Shown: positions 23,067 through 32,008, numbered from the stretch's first letter. The stretch is DNA of 64,000 nucleotides from Collinsella sp. AF23-2 (GCF_003459245.1 NZ_QRVG01000010.1:1-64000), one strand, 5' to 3'. Translations and numbers: made by a program. The notes: generated by a model from the sequence alone, not told the origin.

Positions 23067-24002
23067 TTACAGCTCGGTCACGACAACGCCGTTGTAGACC
23101 TCGTCCCAACGGTCCATGACCAGATGGCCGGTCATGGGATCCATGGCATTGAGCTTGCCGCAGGTGTTGGCGGTACGCAGCACCGTCTCGTCATCCGCGC
23201 CAGCAGCAATCGCATGCGCGAAGCCGGCAATGGTCGAATCGCCAGAGCCCGTAGCGTTAACGGCGGGGATATCGGGGGTCTTGGCGCGGAATGCACGGCC
23301 ATTATGGAAGCCCACGGAGCCGGCAGCGCCCATGGACACGACGACCCAGGGGATATCGGAGAAGCGGGCATCAGAGGCGAGCGCGGCGCGGAGCTCGTCC
23401 ACATCGTCGGTGGTAAAGCTCGTGCCCAGAAGGCCGTTAATCTCGGTCAGGTTAGGCTTGACCAGCTCGGGCTTAATTTCGGACTTAAGGGCGGCCTCGA
23501 GCGAAGCACCCGAGGTATCGAGCAGCACCTTGGCGCCGGCGTTCTCGGCAATACCCGTGATCTTGGCGTAGTAGCCCGCCTCGACACCACGGGGCAGCGA
23601 ACCCGAGATGGTAACGACAGCGGCCTTGCTCGCAAGCTCGGCGAACTTGGCGGTAAAGGCATCGAGCTCCTCGGGGGCAATCGTCGGGCCGCTCTCGAGT
23701 AGCTCGGTCTGGTTGCCGGCGTGGAGGATGTTAAGGCAAATGCGAGTCTCGCCCTTGATGGGTACAAAATCATTCTTAATGCCGTTGGCATCCATGAGCT
23801 CGGCCATGTAGGCGCCCATGTGGCCGCCGAGTAGACCGGTTGCCACAACGTCGTCGCCCAGCTGACCCAGTACACGGGCCACGTTGAGACCCTTGCCGCC
23901 GGCGGTCTTTTCGGGCGTCACACGGTTAACGTCGTCGATAATGAGCTCATCGAGCTGATAGCGTGTATCGACGGACGGGTTCATCGTAACGGTGAGGATC
24001 AT
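23067..24002 (-). CDS. lacC: tagatose-6-phosphate kinase / 1-phosphofructokinase family (LacC), copy 2
   Basis: This 311-residue PfkB-family kinase is a near-duplicate of the gene at 75-1010; the two proteins differ at scattered positions and share identical termini (ILTVTMNPS and VVVTEL). The GGKGLNVARVL and NATGSGDSTIAGF segments are intact. It probably phosphorylates tagatose-6-phosphate. It follows lacX on the same strand with 59 bp between, and the nagA remnant lies just downstream. Its neighbours suggest this copy serves GalNAc/galactosamine-derived tagatose-6-P, while copy 1 serves the lac pathway. Confidence 0.88.
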   Translation of the reverse strand: MILTVTMNPSVDTRYQLDELIIDDVNRVTPEKTAGGKGLNVARVLGQLGDDVVATGLLGGHMGAYMAELMDANGIKNDFVPIKGETRICLNILHAGNQTELLESGPTIAPEELDAFTAKFAELASKAAVVTISGSLPRGVEAGYYAKITGIAENAGAKVLLDTSGASLEAALKSEIKPELVKPNLTEINGLLGTSFTTDDVDELRAALASDARFSDIPWVVVSMGAAGSVGFHNGRAFRAKTPDIPAVNATGSGDSTIAGFAHAIAAGADDETVLRTANTCGKLNAMDPMTGHLVMDRWDEVYNGVVVTEL

Positions 24003-24061
24003 TTTTAGCTCCTTATCTCGCAGGCTCCTTGTGCCTCGCGATACGAGTCGACAAAACGGAA

Positions 24062-24943
24062 TTACAGAATCTCAATCGTGAACGAGCGAACGACGGTCTC
24101 CTTGGGCTTGGCGACAAGGCAGCCACGCTTATGCTCAAGCACGTCGTCCTCATCGGAGCAGGTCGAAAGGCCGCCCCAAGGCTCAACTGCCACAAAATCA
24201 CCCTCGGGCTTGCTCCACACAATGAGATATGGGAAGCCCTCAAAGCTCAGGCGAACGCCCTTGTCCTCGCCCTTTTTGGAAAGCGTGACCTGGCGGCTCT
24301 CGAGCACGTCAAAGATGGTCTCCGCAAAATCGAAGAGCTCGTGCGACAGGGGCAGCGTCTTTCCCACCATGGGGTTCTTGGAGCGCTTGTCCACGTCAAT
24401 CAAGCCAGTCGAAGGGACAGCGGTACAAAGCTCCGCAGCCTCGTCTTTCTCAAAACGCAACTCGTAGTCCGTATAGGCCTCACCCTCGTCGAGCGGACAC
24501 CTAAAGCCGGGATGACCGCCGATAAAGAACGGCATGTCCTCGGTACCCTCGTTGGTGACCTCATAGGCGACACGCACGGTGGCGTCCTCAAGCGTATAAC
24601 GAGCAACAAGCTTAAACGGGTAGGGATAATCGCTCAGCAGCGCGGCGTTATCCTCGGATGCCAGGCACATAGCCAGCTCGTTTGCGCTTTGGCTCAACAG
24701 CTTCCACTCCTGCTTGCGCGCAAACCCGTGGCGGGCAAGCTTCACATGATGCCCGGCGAACGTCATGGCACTGCCATCGCGCAGACCTCCACAAATCGGG
24801 AAGCAGACCGGCGCCTGACCGGACCACACCGCGGGATCACCCTGCCACAGATACTCGCGACCGTCAGCCTCAATCGAGGTAAACGAGCCACCGGCCGTGG
24901 AAACCTTAATAGATATCGAATCGTTGGAAAGAGCGTATTCCAT
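24062..24943 (-). CDS. lacX: aldose 1-epimerase-like protein (LacX-like)
   Basis: This 293-residue protein of the mutarotase superfamily belongs to the branch found at the end of Lactococcus lac operons as LacX. It shows GGSFTSIEA near the N-terminus, CFPICGGLRDG, FIGGHPGFRCPL with the likely catalytic His, and VAVEPWGG near the C-terminus with the likely catalytic Glu. It is distinct in sequence from GalM at 20088. As first gene of the group with lacC2 and yhcH it probably handles hexose or hexose-6-phosphate anomers; the substrate is not proven for this branch. Confidence 0.84.
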   Translation of the reverse strand: MEYALSNDSISIKVSTAGGSFTSIEADGREYLWQGDPAVWSGQAPVCFPICGGLRDGSAMTFAGHHVKLARHGFARKQEWKLLSQSANELAMCLASEDNAALLSDYPYPFKLVARYTLEDATVRVAYEVTNEGTEDMPFFIGGHPGFRCPLDEGEAYTDYELRFEKDEAAELCTAVPSTGLIDVDKRSKNPMVGKTLPLSHELFDFAETIFDVLESRQVTLSKKGEDKGVRLSFEGFPYLIVWSKPEGDFVAVEPWGGLSTCSDEDDVLEHKRGCLVAKPKETVVRSFTIEIL

Positions 24944-25098
24944 TACCCATCCTTTCGGACGACTGCTTTTTCACGTAAGCGCCCGCCTCAACCCTAGCCA
25001 GAGATCAAACACGTGCGCTCGTCGATGCGTCCGGTATCCCGACCATACAACGGGGTACCATAGAAACATTGACGTCATTACAGCTGAAAGGCCTTCTT

Positions 25099-25683
25099 AT
25101 GCGAACCATCATCCTGTACGCCTCACGCCACCACGGCAATACCAAAAAGCTCGTGGACGCCATCGTCGAGGCGCACCCCGAAATCGATACCCTCGACGTG
25201 AAGTCACTCGGTAAAAACGAGTACCCCGACCTGCACGAATACCATCTGATCGGCGTCGCCACGGGCATTTATTACTCCGAGATCGACAAAGATATGGCGC
25301 GCGTGCTCACTAACGTGCTGCAGCCGCAGGACAAGGTATTTGGCCTTATGACCTACGGTGGCAAAAACAAGTGGTACGGCAAGGATATCGATGGCATCTG
25401 CCGCATGAGGCAGGCCATCTTTATGGGTGTCTACGGCTGCCCCGGCTTTGATACGTGGGGCCCGTTCAAACTCGCCGGCGGTGTCCAAAAGGGACACCCG
25501 ACCGCTGAAGAAATTAAGGGCGCCGTCGACTTCTTCGACAAGATCGAAGACGAGTATGGCGACATCATCGTCGAAGAGTACGCCAAGCGCGAGAAGCGCC
25601 TAGCATACGAAAAGGAGCATCCTGCAGGAGGCCTTGTGACCGGCATTAAGCGCACGGCAAAGAAGATCGCTAACAAGCTGTAA
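25099..25683 (+). CDS. flavodoxin-family protein
   Basis: This 194-residue protein starts with the FMN phosphate-binding segment ILYASRHHGNTKKLVDAI. Other flavodoxin-fold features are LIGVATGIYYSEID and VFGLMTYGGK. A basic C-terminal tail (about residues 160-194) goes beyond the flavodoxin core. GAAAGG precedes the ATG at 25099; the in-frame ATG at 25069 is less likely. It is alone on the plus strand with its own terminator. A redox role is expected; its partner is not evident. Confidence 0.82.
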   Translation: MRTIILYASRHHGNTKKLVDAIVEAHPEIDTLDVKSLGKNEYPDLHEYHLIGVATGIYYSEIDKDMARVLTNVLQPQDKVFGLMTYGGKNKWYGKDIDGICRMRQAIFMGVYGCPGFDTWGPFKLAGGVQKGHPTAEEIKGAVDFFDKIEDEYGDIIVEEYAKREKRLAYEKEHPAGGLVTGIKRTAKKIANKL

Positions 25684-25714
25684 CTGTTAAGGTGCTTTTG
25701 AGCGTTTAACCCAT

Positions 25715-25752
25715 ACGGCGGGTCCGAGCAGATTCGGGCCCGCCGTCTTTTT
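25715..25752 (+). terminator. terminator of the flavodoxin gene
   Basis: A 13-bp stem with one G-U pair (25715-25727 with 25734-25746) is followed by CTTTTTC. Confidence 0.85.
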
Positions 25753-25758
25753 CTATCG

Positions 25759-26928
25759 TTACTCGGTAAAGGCGTTGCCGACGCTCTGGCCGCCAACATA
25801 CGTCTCGACGAGGGTGAGCTCGTGGTCGAACACGACAAAGTCGGCGTCGCGACCCGGCATGATGCTGCCGCACTTATCCTCGATGTGCGCGGAGCGTGCC
25901 GGCACCTCGGTTGCCATGCGAATGGCGATATCGGCGCTGGCGATGCCCCAGTCGACGATGTTCTTGACGCCCTGGGCAAGCGTGAGCACCGAGCCGGCAA
26001 TGCTCTTGCCGTCGGCGAGCCAGCACAGGTTGTCCTTCATGATGACGTCCATGCCACCACTGGTATAGCTGCCCTCGGGCATGCCGCCGCAACCCAGGCA
26101 GTCGGTGATGAGTACCGTATGCTGCCAGCCCTTTGCCTGCAGCAGCGCCTTGATGGCGGCAGGGTTCACGTGCTTGCCGTCACAGATGATCTCGGCGTAG
26201 GTCTCGGGCGTGGACATGGCAGCGCCCACGACACCGGGCTCACGGTGATGCAGTCCGCGCTGGCCGTTATAGGTATGCGTAAAGCAGCTGGCACCGGCGT
26301 TGATGGCGGCGATGCACTCATCGTAGGTGGCGTCGGAGTGACCGATACTGGTCACCACACCCTTGGCGTTCAAAGCAGCCGCATAAGCAGCGGCGCCATC
26401 GCGCTCGGCCGCCATGGCGCTCTTAACGATGCGACCGCCCGCAGCCTCCTGCCACTGATCGAAGACCTCCTCGGAGGGATCGATAAGATAAGCGGGGTTC
26501 TGCGCGCCCACGTGCTTCATGGTAAAGAAGGGGCCCTCCAGGTAGATGCCCTGGATACGGGCACCGCAGAAGTCAGGGCCGCGGCCCTCGTCCGCCTGAG
26601 CGATGGCGGTGCAGGCATCCTTGATCTGCTCGACGCCATCAGTGAACGTCGTGGGCAACCAGCTGGTGGTACCGCGACGAGCGAGCTCGGTCGAGCTGAT
26701 ATCGATACCCTCGGGATCGTTATCGGTAGTCGAGTGGTTATAGAAGCCGTGGATGTGGGTGTCGACCATACCCGGTGCGATCCACGACCCCGTGTAGTCC
26801 TTGATCTCGCAAGAGGGCTCGTCGGCCTGCCAGGCGCCAAAGACGCCATCCTCGACCATGAGATAACCGCCCAGCTGCGGGCCCGCCGGCAAGAAGAACT
26901 TGTCAGCCTTAATTGCGTACGTGCTCAT
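25759..26928 (-). CDS. nagA: N-acetylglucosamine/galactosamine-6-phosphate deacetylase
   Basis: This 389-residue amidohydrolase-fold enzyme removes acetate from GlcNAc-6-P or GalNAc-6-P. It has the metal-site motif VDTHIHGFYNHS, LEGPFF with the metal-binding Glu, and GHSDATYDE. The ATG at 26928 has AGGAG 5 bp upstream; a GTG two codons earlier is possible. It lies downstream of agaS, so GalNAc-6-P is a likely substrate (AgaA role). A terminator separates it from agaS, so it may rely on read-through or its own promoter. A nagA fragment lies at 22902. Confidence 0.9.
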   Translation of the reverse strand: MSTYAIKADKFFLPAGPQLGGYLMVEDGVFGAWQADEPSCEIKDYTGSWIAPGMVDTHIHGFYNHSTTDNDPEGIDISSTELARRGTTSWLPTTFTDGVEQIKDACTAIAQADEGRGPDFCGARIQGIYLEGPFFTMKHVGAQNPAYLIDPSEEVFDQWQEAAGGRIVKSAMAAERDGAAAYAAALNAKGVVTSIGHSDATYDECIAAINAGASCFTHTYNGQRGLHHREPGVVGAAMSTPETYAEIICDGKHVNPAAIKALLQAKGWQHTVLITDCLGCGGMPEGSYTSGGMDVIMKDNLCWLADGKSIAGSVLTLAQGVKNIVDWGIASADIAIRMATEVPARSAHIEDKCGSIMPGRDADFVVFDHELTLVETYVGGQSVGNAFTE

Positions 26929-26991
26929 ATGCACTCCTTGCTTCTAAAGCAGTTGACTGTGGTGATGCTTATACCCGATCCAATCGAAAAC

Positions 26992-27028
26992 AAAAAGCGC
27001 CCGCCCGCCGTTATGAGCGGACGGGCGC
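26992..27028 (-). terminator. terminator after agaS
   Basis: A 12-bp stem with one mismatch (26997-27008 with 27017-27028) is followed on the minus strand by CTTTTTG. Confidence 0.8.
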
Positions 27029-27046
27029 CCTTACAGGGGGACGCGA

Positions 27047-28213
27047 TTAAGCGGTGAAGGGGTGAATCGTCACGCCCTTGACCACGCGGTTGACCGTGCC
27101 GGTGGGGCTCGGCGTATCGGGCGTGTTGCCCACGCGCACGGAGTTGAGCAGGCTGATTGCCTGGGCAAACATCACGAACGGCAGAGCAAGGTAACCCTCG
27201 GGGAGTGCCTCATAGCCCTTAAAGGTGAAGGACTCACCCTCGTAGACAGTAGCGCCATCCTGCTGAACGGCAACGGTGCGCTGAGCAATATCGTCGCCAC
27301 CGATCTCGTTGAGGATGTCGATGTCGTACTGACGGGTGTAGGCGTCGTTGTTGACGAATACGAAGACGAGCGTCTTATCGTCGACGAAGGACTTAGGTCC
27401 GTGACGATAGCCCATGGAGGTGTCGTAGGAAGTGGCAACCAGGCCATGAGCAAGCTCGAGGATCTTGAGCTGGCTCTCCTGAGCAAGGCCGCCAAAGGAG
27501 CCGGAGCCAAGGTAGGTCACGCGGTTGAAGTCGCCAGCGAGGTAGTCGGCAACCTCAGACTCGCGAGCGATGACCTCCTCGCCCATCTTGGCGATGGTCT
27601 CGACCCACTCGGCCTTCTGCTCGTCGGAAGCCTCGTCAAAGATGAGAGTAGAGAGCAGGGTCATGCAGGTGTAGGAGCCGGTCATGGCGAAGCCCTTGTC
27701 GTTGGCGCGCGGGATGAGCAGCGTCAGCGCATTGGGATCATCGGCGGACTCGACGGCGAGCTTGCCCTCGGGCGCGCAGGTGATGTTGAGGAACTTGACG
27801 TTGTGGACGAGCTCCTTGGCAACGGCAACGGCGGCAAGGCTCTCGGGGCTGTTGCCAGAGCGGGCAAAGGAAACCACGAGCGTGGGATCCTCAGCGCGCA
27901 GGAAGTCGCGCGGGGCGCTCACGATGTCGGTCGTGGCGATGGGCTTAAAGTCGTAGAGATCAGTGTTGCCGGCGTGACGCAGATACGGGGCGCAGGTATC
28001 GCCAACATAGTCGGACGTACCGGCACCGGTGAAGACAACGGACAGACGGCCCTCGCCCATAGCGCGAGCCTCGGCCAGAAAGGCCTCGATGGCCTCCTTG
28101 TTCTCGCGATAGATGTTGAGCGTATCACGCCAAAGCTCGGGCTGCTGAGCAATCTCGGCCGTGGTGATCTGGGCGCCGAGCTCGGTGAGCTCCTCGACAC
28201 TCTTCTCGAACAT
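27047..28213 (-). CDS. agaS: SIS-domain sugar-phosphate isomerase/deaminase (AgaS)
   Basis: This 388-residue protein has two SIS domains (GAGTSDYVGD and SFARSGNSPESLAAV in the first; GSGSFGGLAQESQLKILE and GYRHGPKSFVD in the second). This is the AgaS layout, known to deaminate and isomerise galactosamine-6-phosphate to tagatose-6-phosphate. It would link GalNAc use to the LacC kinases. The promoter region has a GntR-type palindrome at 28275-28288. GAGAGAGG precedes the ATG. Confidence 0.88.
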   Translation of the reverse strand: MFEKSVEELTELGAQITTAEIAQQPELWRDTLNIYRENKEAIEAFLAEARAMGEGRLSVVFTGAGTSDYVGDTCAPYLRHAGNTDLYDFKPIATTDIVSAPRDFLRAEDPTLVVSFARSGNSPESLAAVAVAKELVHNVKFLNITCAPEGKLAVESADDPNALTLLIPRANDKGFAMTGSYTCMTLLSTLIFDEASDEQKAEWVETIAKMGEEVIARESEVADYLAGDFNRVTYLGSGSFGGLAQESQLKILELAHGLVATSYDTSMGYRHGPKSFVDDKTLVFVFVNNDAYTRQYDIDILNEIGGDDIAQRTVAVQQDGATVYEGESFTFKGYEALPEGYLALPFVMFAQAISLLNSVRVGNTPDTPSPTGTVNRVVKGVTIHPFTA

Positions 28214-28274
28214 TTCTAATACCTCTCTCTAGAAGTAATCCTCTGACGTGCAATTATACACTTCGGTTGGTTAT

Positions 28275-28288
28275 CTGGTAGTAACCAG
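28275..28288. promoter_or_regulatory. putative GntR/UTRA operator upstream of agaS
   Basis: CTGGTAGTAACCAG, an inverted repeat CTGGT/ACCAG resembling known NagR/DasR-type sites (TGGT...ACCA). The same 13 bases occur upstream of the PTS operon at 32567-32579. Confidence 0.6.
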
Positions 28289-28327
28289 TTAAATGCAAAG
28301 AATCACCATATGGAAACGATGCGGACA

Positions 28328-29059
28328 CTAGTTGCTACGCTGGTGGTAAACCTTGTATTTAAACTGATCGGCACGAGCAACCGAGAGTGTATACTCCACA
28401 ACCTCGTTTGACTCGTTATACGTAGTCCTGACCAAATCGAGCACAGGCGAGCCCTCGACAATTCCCAAAAGGTGGGCGTCGGTGGGACGGGCTATGCTCG
28501 CATAGAACTCCTCTTCGGCCACGCGTATCTTTTGCTGAAAGTCTTGCTCAATCACATCGTAAAGCGGCTTGCGCTCCAGCAGCGGTCGCTTTAGGGACAG
28601 AAATTGACGAACCGGTAGATAGCTGCGTTCGACCATCATGGGCATGTTGTCGGCAGAACGAAGGCGCTTGAGCTTAAAAATGCGATCACCGATACGTAAT
28701 CCCATATGCTCGGCCAGATTCTTATCGGCCTCCATCTCGCAAAAATCGAGAATCGTGGTCTCGGGGTCGCGACCCATCGCGCGCATCTGCTCGGTAAAGC
28801 TGTAGGACTGCATAAGATTGGTTGCCTTTGCCGAACGGTCGGTCACAAAGGTACCGCGACCGTGCTGCCGAACCACCAGTCCTAAACGCTCCAGTTCCTG
28901 CAGAGCCAGGCGTACCGTAGTGCGCGAGAGACCATAGCGCTCCGAAAGTTCGCGCTCGGAAGGAATCATGTCACCGGCGCGATATTCATGGTCAATCTTT
29001 TCGGTCAGAATATCGACCAGCTGATCGTACAGCGGTTGCTTACGCGCTCCGATCGCCAT
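28328..29059 (-). CDS. GntR-family regulator (HutC/NagR type, UTRA domain)
   Basis: This 243-residue regulator has an N-terminal winged helix-turn-helix (ELSERYGLSRTTVRLALQELERLGLV) and a C-terminal UTRA effector domain. It lies between agaS and the mannose-type PTS operon, both of which carry a CTGGTAGTAACCA site, so it very likely represses both. By family precedent the inducer would be an amino-sugar phosphate. GGGAGGATAGG precedes the ATG. It appears to have its own promoter after the PTS terminator. Confidence 0.9.
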   Translation of the reverse strand: MAIGARKQPLYDQLVDILTEKIDHEYRAGDMIPSERELSERYGLSRTTVRLALQELERLGLVVRQHGRGTFVTDRSAKATNLMQSYSFTEQMRAMGRDPETTILDFCEMEADKNLAEHMGLRIGDRIFKLKRLRSADNMPMMVERSYLPVRQFLSLKRPLLERKPLYDVIEQDFQQKIRVAEEEFYASIARPTDAHLLGIVEGSPVLDLVRTTYNESNEVVEYTLSVARADQFKYKVYHQRSN

Positions 29060-29144
29060 CCTATCCTCCCTTTTGCTCGAATTCGGCTAACTACCTAGGG
29101 TGTTAAGCATTATCAGTCCGCAACACCCGAATCATCAAGAAAAC

Positions 29145-29178
29145 AAAAGCCGCGCGCTCTTTCGAGCACGCGGCTTTT
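29145..29178 (-). terminator. terminator of the mannose-type PTS operon
   Basis: A 15-bp stem with one G-U pair (29145-29159 with 29164-29178) is followed on the minus strand by TGTTTTCTTG. Confidence 0.85.
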
Positions 29179-29244
29179 AACATACACATGGCTTAAGGGG
29201 TCGGGGTGTGAGCCGCGTAGGGACACACCCCTCAAGCTAGAGCC

Positions 29245-30327
29245 TTACCAGATGCTCGGCCAGAGACCAAGCGGGCCAGCGCCCAGGATGCCCAGGACGA
29301 AGAGCAGCAGAATGCCCTTGGTCGGGGTCCAGCTGTGCTTAGCGAACATGTAGTAAAGCAGCAGCGTAAGCATAAGCGGGACGAGCTTCGGGACGATGGT
29401 GTTGAGGGTGTCGGCAACGGAGAAGTTGACCGGATCCTCGGTGACGGTGCCGTAGGTAACGGACTCCATGCCGTTGCCCAGATCGGTGACGCCGCACTCG
29501 ACAGCGTTGCCGTCGGCATCGGAAGCGGTGAGGGCGTTGCCGTCCTCATCGGTCATGGCGATGGTACCGGCCTCAGCGGTCTCGGTATCGATGCCCTCCA
29601 TACCGGTGAAGTTCTCGGCCTCCTTCTCGGAGACGATCACGGTAGTAGCGGAGAGGCCACGGGTGGTGCCGTTGGGGATCTGGAGGTTGATCTGGGTGCC
29701 ACCCATGGTGACGACCAGGCAACCGACGACGAAGACGCCCATGATGGAAGCGGCACGCGTGAAGGCCTGCATGTTGGCAGTCAGAGCGTCAATAGCGCTG
29801 GTGCCAAGCTTGTAGGACCAGTTCATGAGCCAGAAGCGCAGAGCGAACTGGACGACGTTGAAGATCACCAGGAAGATGATCGGCGCAGCGGCGTTGCCGT
29901 TGATGGCCATGTTGGAGGTGATGCCGGCCGTGATAGGCACGAGCGTCAGCCAGAACAGGGCGTCACCGATACCACCGAGCGGGCCCATTGCGGCGACGCG
30001 GACGGCGCGGATCGTGGGGATGTCAACCTTGTTCTGCTCGAGCGAAAGCACGATACCCATAACAAAGGTGACGAGGAACGGGTGGGTGTTGAAGAACTCC
30101 AGGTTGTGGCTCATGGAAGCCGCGAGGTCGTTCTTGTTGGTGTGGATCTTCTCCAGACCGGGGATGATGGAGTAGAGCCAGCCAGCGGCCTGCATACGCT
30201 CGTAGTTGAACGAGGCCTGCAGGAAGCAGGAGCGCCAAGCCATCTTGTTGAGGGTCTTCTGGTCGAGCTGCGGAGCAGGAGTGAGATCCTCGTAGTGCTC
30301 CGGGATCACATACTCATTAGATGCCAT
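29245..30327 (-). CDS. agaD: PTS mannose-family EIID component, with a large insertion
   Basis: This 360-residue membrane component of the EIIC-EIID translocator shows family segments WRSCFLQASFNYERMQ, AAMGPLGGIGDALFW and a C-terminal hydrophobic hairpin. It is longer than the usual 270-300 residues: about 80 hydrophilic, Asp/Glu/Gly/Thr-rich residues (about 218-300) are inserted between the transmembrane part and the final helices. The ATG at 30327 follows GGAGGTGA and overlaps the end of EIIC by 11 bp, implying translational coupling. Confidence 0.9.
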   Translation of the reverse strand: MASNEYVIPEHYEDLTPAPQLDQKTLNKMAWRSCFLQASFNYERMQAAGWLYSIIPGLEKIHTNKNDLAASMSHNLEFFNTHPFLVTFVMGIVLSLEQNKVDIPTIRAVRVAAMGPLGGIGDALFWLTLVPITAGITSNMAINGNAAAPIIFLVIFNVVQFALRFWLMNWSYKLGTSAIDALTANMQAFTRAASIMGVFVVGCLVVTMGGTQINLQIPNGTTRGLSATTVIVSEKEAENFTGMEGIDTETAEAGTIAMTDEDGNALTASDADGNAVECGVTDLGNGMESVTYGTVTEDPVNFSVADTLNTIVPKLVPLMLTLLLYYMFAKHSWTPTKGILLLFVLGILGAGPLGLWPSIW

Positions 30328-31117
30328 CTTCGAAGTCACCTCCGTCAGAAACAGCTGCACCCTTCAGCTCGGTCTGCTGCTGGAAGTCCCAGAAGGCGAT
30401 GCCGAAGCCGATGAGAGCGAGGATGAGCAGAGCAGGGGTTGCCAGAGAATCGTTGGCAACGGTGATGAGCGCGAGGCCAAAGCCCATGAGGAAGAAGCCC
30501 CACATATCGCGGTTCATCATAACCTTGAGCAGGACGGCGAAGCCGACGAAGCGCATCATGCCGCCTGCAGCGGAGAGACCGGTCTGCAGCCAAGTCGGGA
30601 TGGCGGAAGCGATGGTCTGACCGATGGTAGCGCCAGCGATGAAGAACAGGGTGACGACGACAGCGAAGATCAGGCCGAGCAGAGCCATGGCGAAGTAGTT
30701 CAGACGCTCGATACCCTTGGTGTCGGCGTTGTGAGCCATGTTGTCCGCGGAGGACATGAGCGGCGACATAAGCGTGAAGACCAGGGTAACGCCGAGCTGA
30801 CCAAGCAGAGCGAACGGAATGGCAAGGCCGACTGCCGCGTTGGGCTCGAGGCCCGTAGCGATAGCGAGAATGGCTGCCATGATGCCGCCGATGACGGCGT
30901 TAGGCGGCTGAGCACCTCCGATCGGCATGTTGCCGATCGTCATGAGCTGATAAGTACCACCCACGAGAAGACCGGTGTTGAGGTCGCCAAGGATAAGACC
31001 AATGACGGCGCCGGTGACGATGGGCTGATAGAGAGACTCGAGGAAGTTAAACTGGTCGATTGCCGCGACGAACGTGACGATGAAGACCAGAGCGACCTGG
31101 AAGATCGTGTATTCCAT
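30317..31117 (-). CDS. agaC: PTS mannose-family EIIC component
   Basis: This 266-residue multi-pass membrane protein of the AgaC/ManY family forms the sugar channel together with EIID. It shows the N-terminal AAIDQFNFLESLYQPIVTG and LVGGTYQLMTIGNMPIGGAQPPN segments typical of the family. AAAGGAGGAGC precedes the ATG. It is the fourth gene of the operon EIIA-yajC-EIIB-EIIC-EIID, 90 bp after EIIB. Confidence 0.92.
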   Translation of the reverse strand: MEYTIFQVALVFIVTFVAAIDQFNFLESLYQPIVTGAVIGLILGDLNTGLLVGGTYQLMTIGNMPIGGAQPPNAVIGGIMAAILAIATGLEPNAAVGLAIPFALLGQLGVTLVFTLMSPLMSSADNMAHNADTKGIERLNYFAMALLGLIFAVVVTLFFIAGATIGQTIASAIPTWLQTGLSAAGGMMRFVGFAVLLKVMMNRDMWGFFLMGFGLALITVANDSLATPALLILALIGFGIAFWDFQQQTELKGAAVSDGGDFEDGI

Positions 31118-31207
31118 CTTGCTCCTCCTTTCAAAATGTATGTACGCACTTTGGATTTCACGTACAGAATGTCAGGGTTTCACTCCTGACAACGTGGATC
31201 ACGAAGA

Positions 31208-31690
31208 CTACGAGAAGAGCTTGCTCGTGTCCTCAACAGGCGTGCTCGGAACGCGCCTGATCTCCAACTCCACCCCCAATTCCTGCAGCTCTTTAAACGC
31301 AGCGACATCCTCGTCGTTAACTGCGACGGAGGTGGCGACTTGGCGCTTTCCTTCCGACATGTGCATGTTGCCGATGTTTACCTTCTTTATAGGCACACCG
31401 CCCTTGACGAGCGTAAGCACGTCTTCCGGTGTTTCGGCCACGATGAAGATCTTCTGGCGCGGGCTCGCCTTGCCAATGACGTCGATGGTCTTCTGCAGAG
31501 AGAAGAAACGCGTAGCGACGCCGGCGGGAGCGGCCATCTTCATGAGGTTCTGGCGCATGGTGTTGGTCGCCACGTCGTCGTTGGCGACGAGGATGAGGTT
31601 GGAGCCCAGGGTGGAGTTCCACTGGGTGGCAACCTGACCATGAACCAGTCGGTTATCGATGCGGGTAAGAAGAATGTTGGGTTCTGCCAT
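31208..31690 (-). CDS. agaB: PTS mannose-family EIIB component
   Basis: This 160-residue cytoplasmic EIIB has the active motif TRIDNRLVHGQVATQW with phosphorylated His17. It receives phosphate from the EIIA at 32008 and passes it to the sugar entering through EIIC/EIID. It is a paralogue of the His-to-Tyr protein at 21467-21949. Context (nagA, agaS) points to GalNAc, galactosamine or a mucin-derived disaccharide as substrate. Confidence 0.92.
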   Translation of the reverse strand: MAEPNILLTRIDNRLVHGQVATQWNSTLGSNLILVANDDVATNTMRQNLMKMAAPAGVATRFFSLQKTIDVIGKASPRQKIFIVAETPEDVLTLVKGGVPIKKVNIGNMHMSEGKRQVATSVAVNDEDVAAFKELQELGVELEIRRVPSTPVEDTSKLFS

Positions 31691-31726
31691 GTTGATCAGC
31701 TTCCTTTCGTTATTTGCTGACGACAG

Positions 31727-32008
31727 TTACTTGATCTCCTGAATCGCGTAACGCGAAACATCTACGACGGCACCGGATCGGACTTTGATCTGGACCTTTT
31801 CGCCTTCGATGCCCTTGACGGTTCCGTAGATACCGCCGGCGAAAAGAACCTCCTGACCCGGCTTGAGCTCGGTGTGCAGCTCCTTGAAGTACTTCTGCTT
31901 CTTCTTCATGTTGATTTGCGACCAGATGGTGTAAATCAAGCCCATGACGACAAGCAGGCCTAAAAGAGCGACCGAGGAGCTCAGGACGCTGGCTCCGAAA
32001 TCGGCCAT
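31727..32008 (-). CDS. YajC-like small membrane protein in the PTS operon
   Basis: This 93-residue protein has one N-terminal membrane helix (about residues 10-28), a basic stretch (MKKKQKYFKELHTELKPG) and a small beta domain (VLFAGGIYGTVKGIEGEKV), all as in YajC of the Sec accessory complex. It overlaps the end of the EIIA gene by one base and precedes EIIB, so it is made with the PTS. YajC-like genes are known inside mannose-type PTS operons of some Firmicutes. Its role there is unknown; it may aid EIIC/EIID assembly. Confidence 0.83.
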   Translation of the reverse strand: MADFGASVLSSSVALLGLLVVMGLIYTIWSQINMKKKQKYFKELHTELKPGQEVLFAGGIYGTVKGIEGEKVQIKVRSGAVVDVSRYAIQEIK

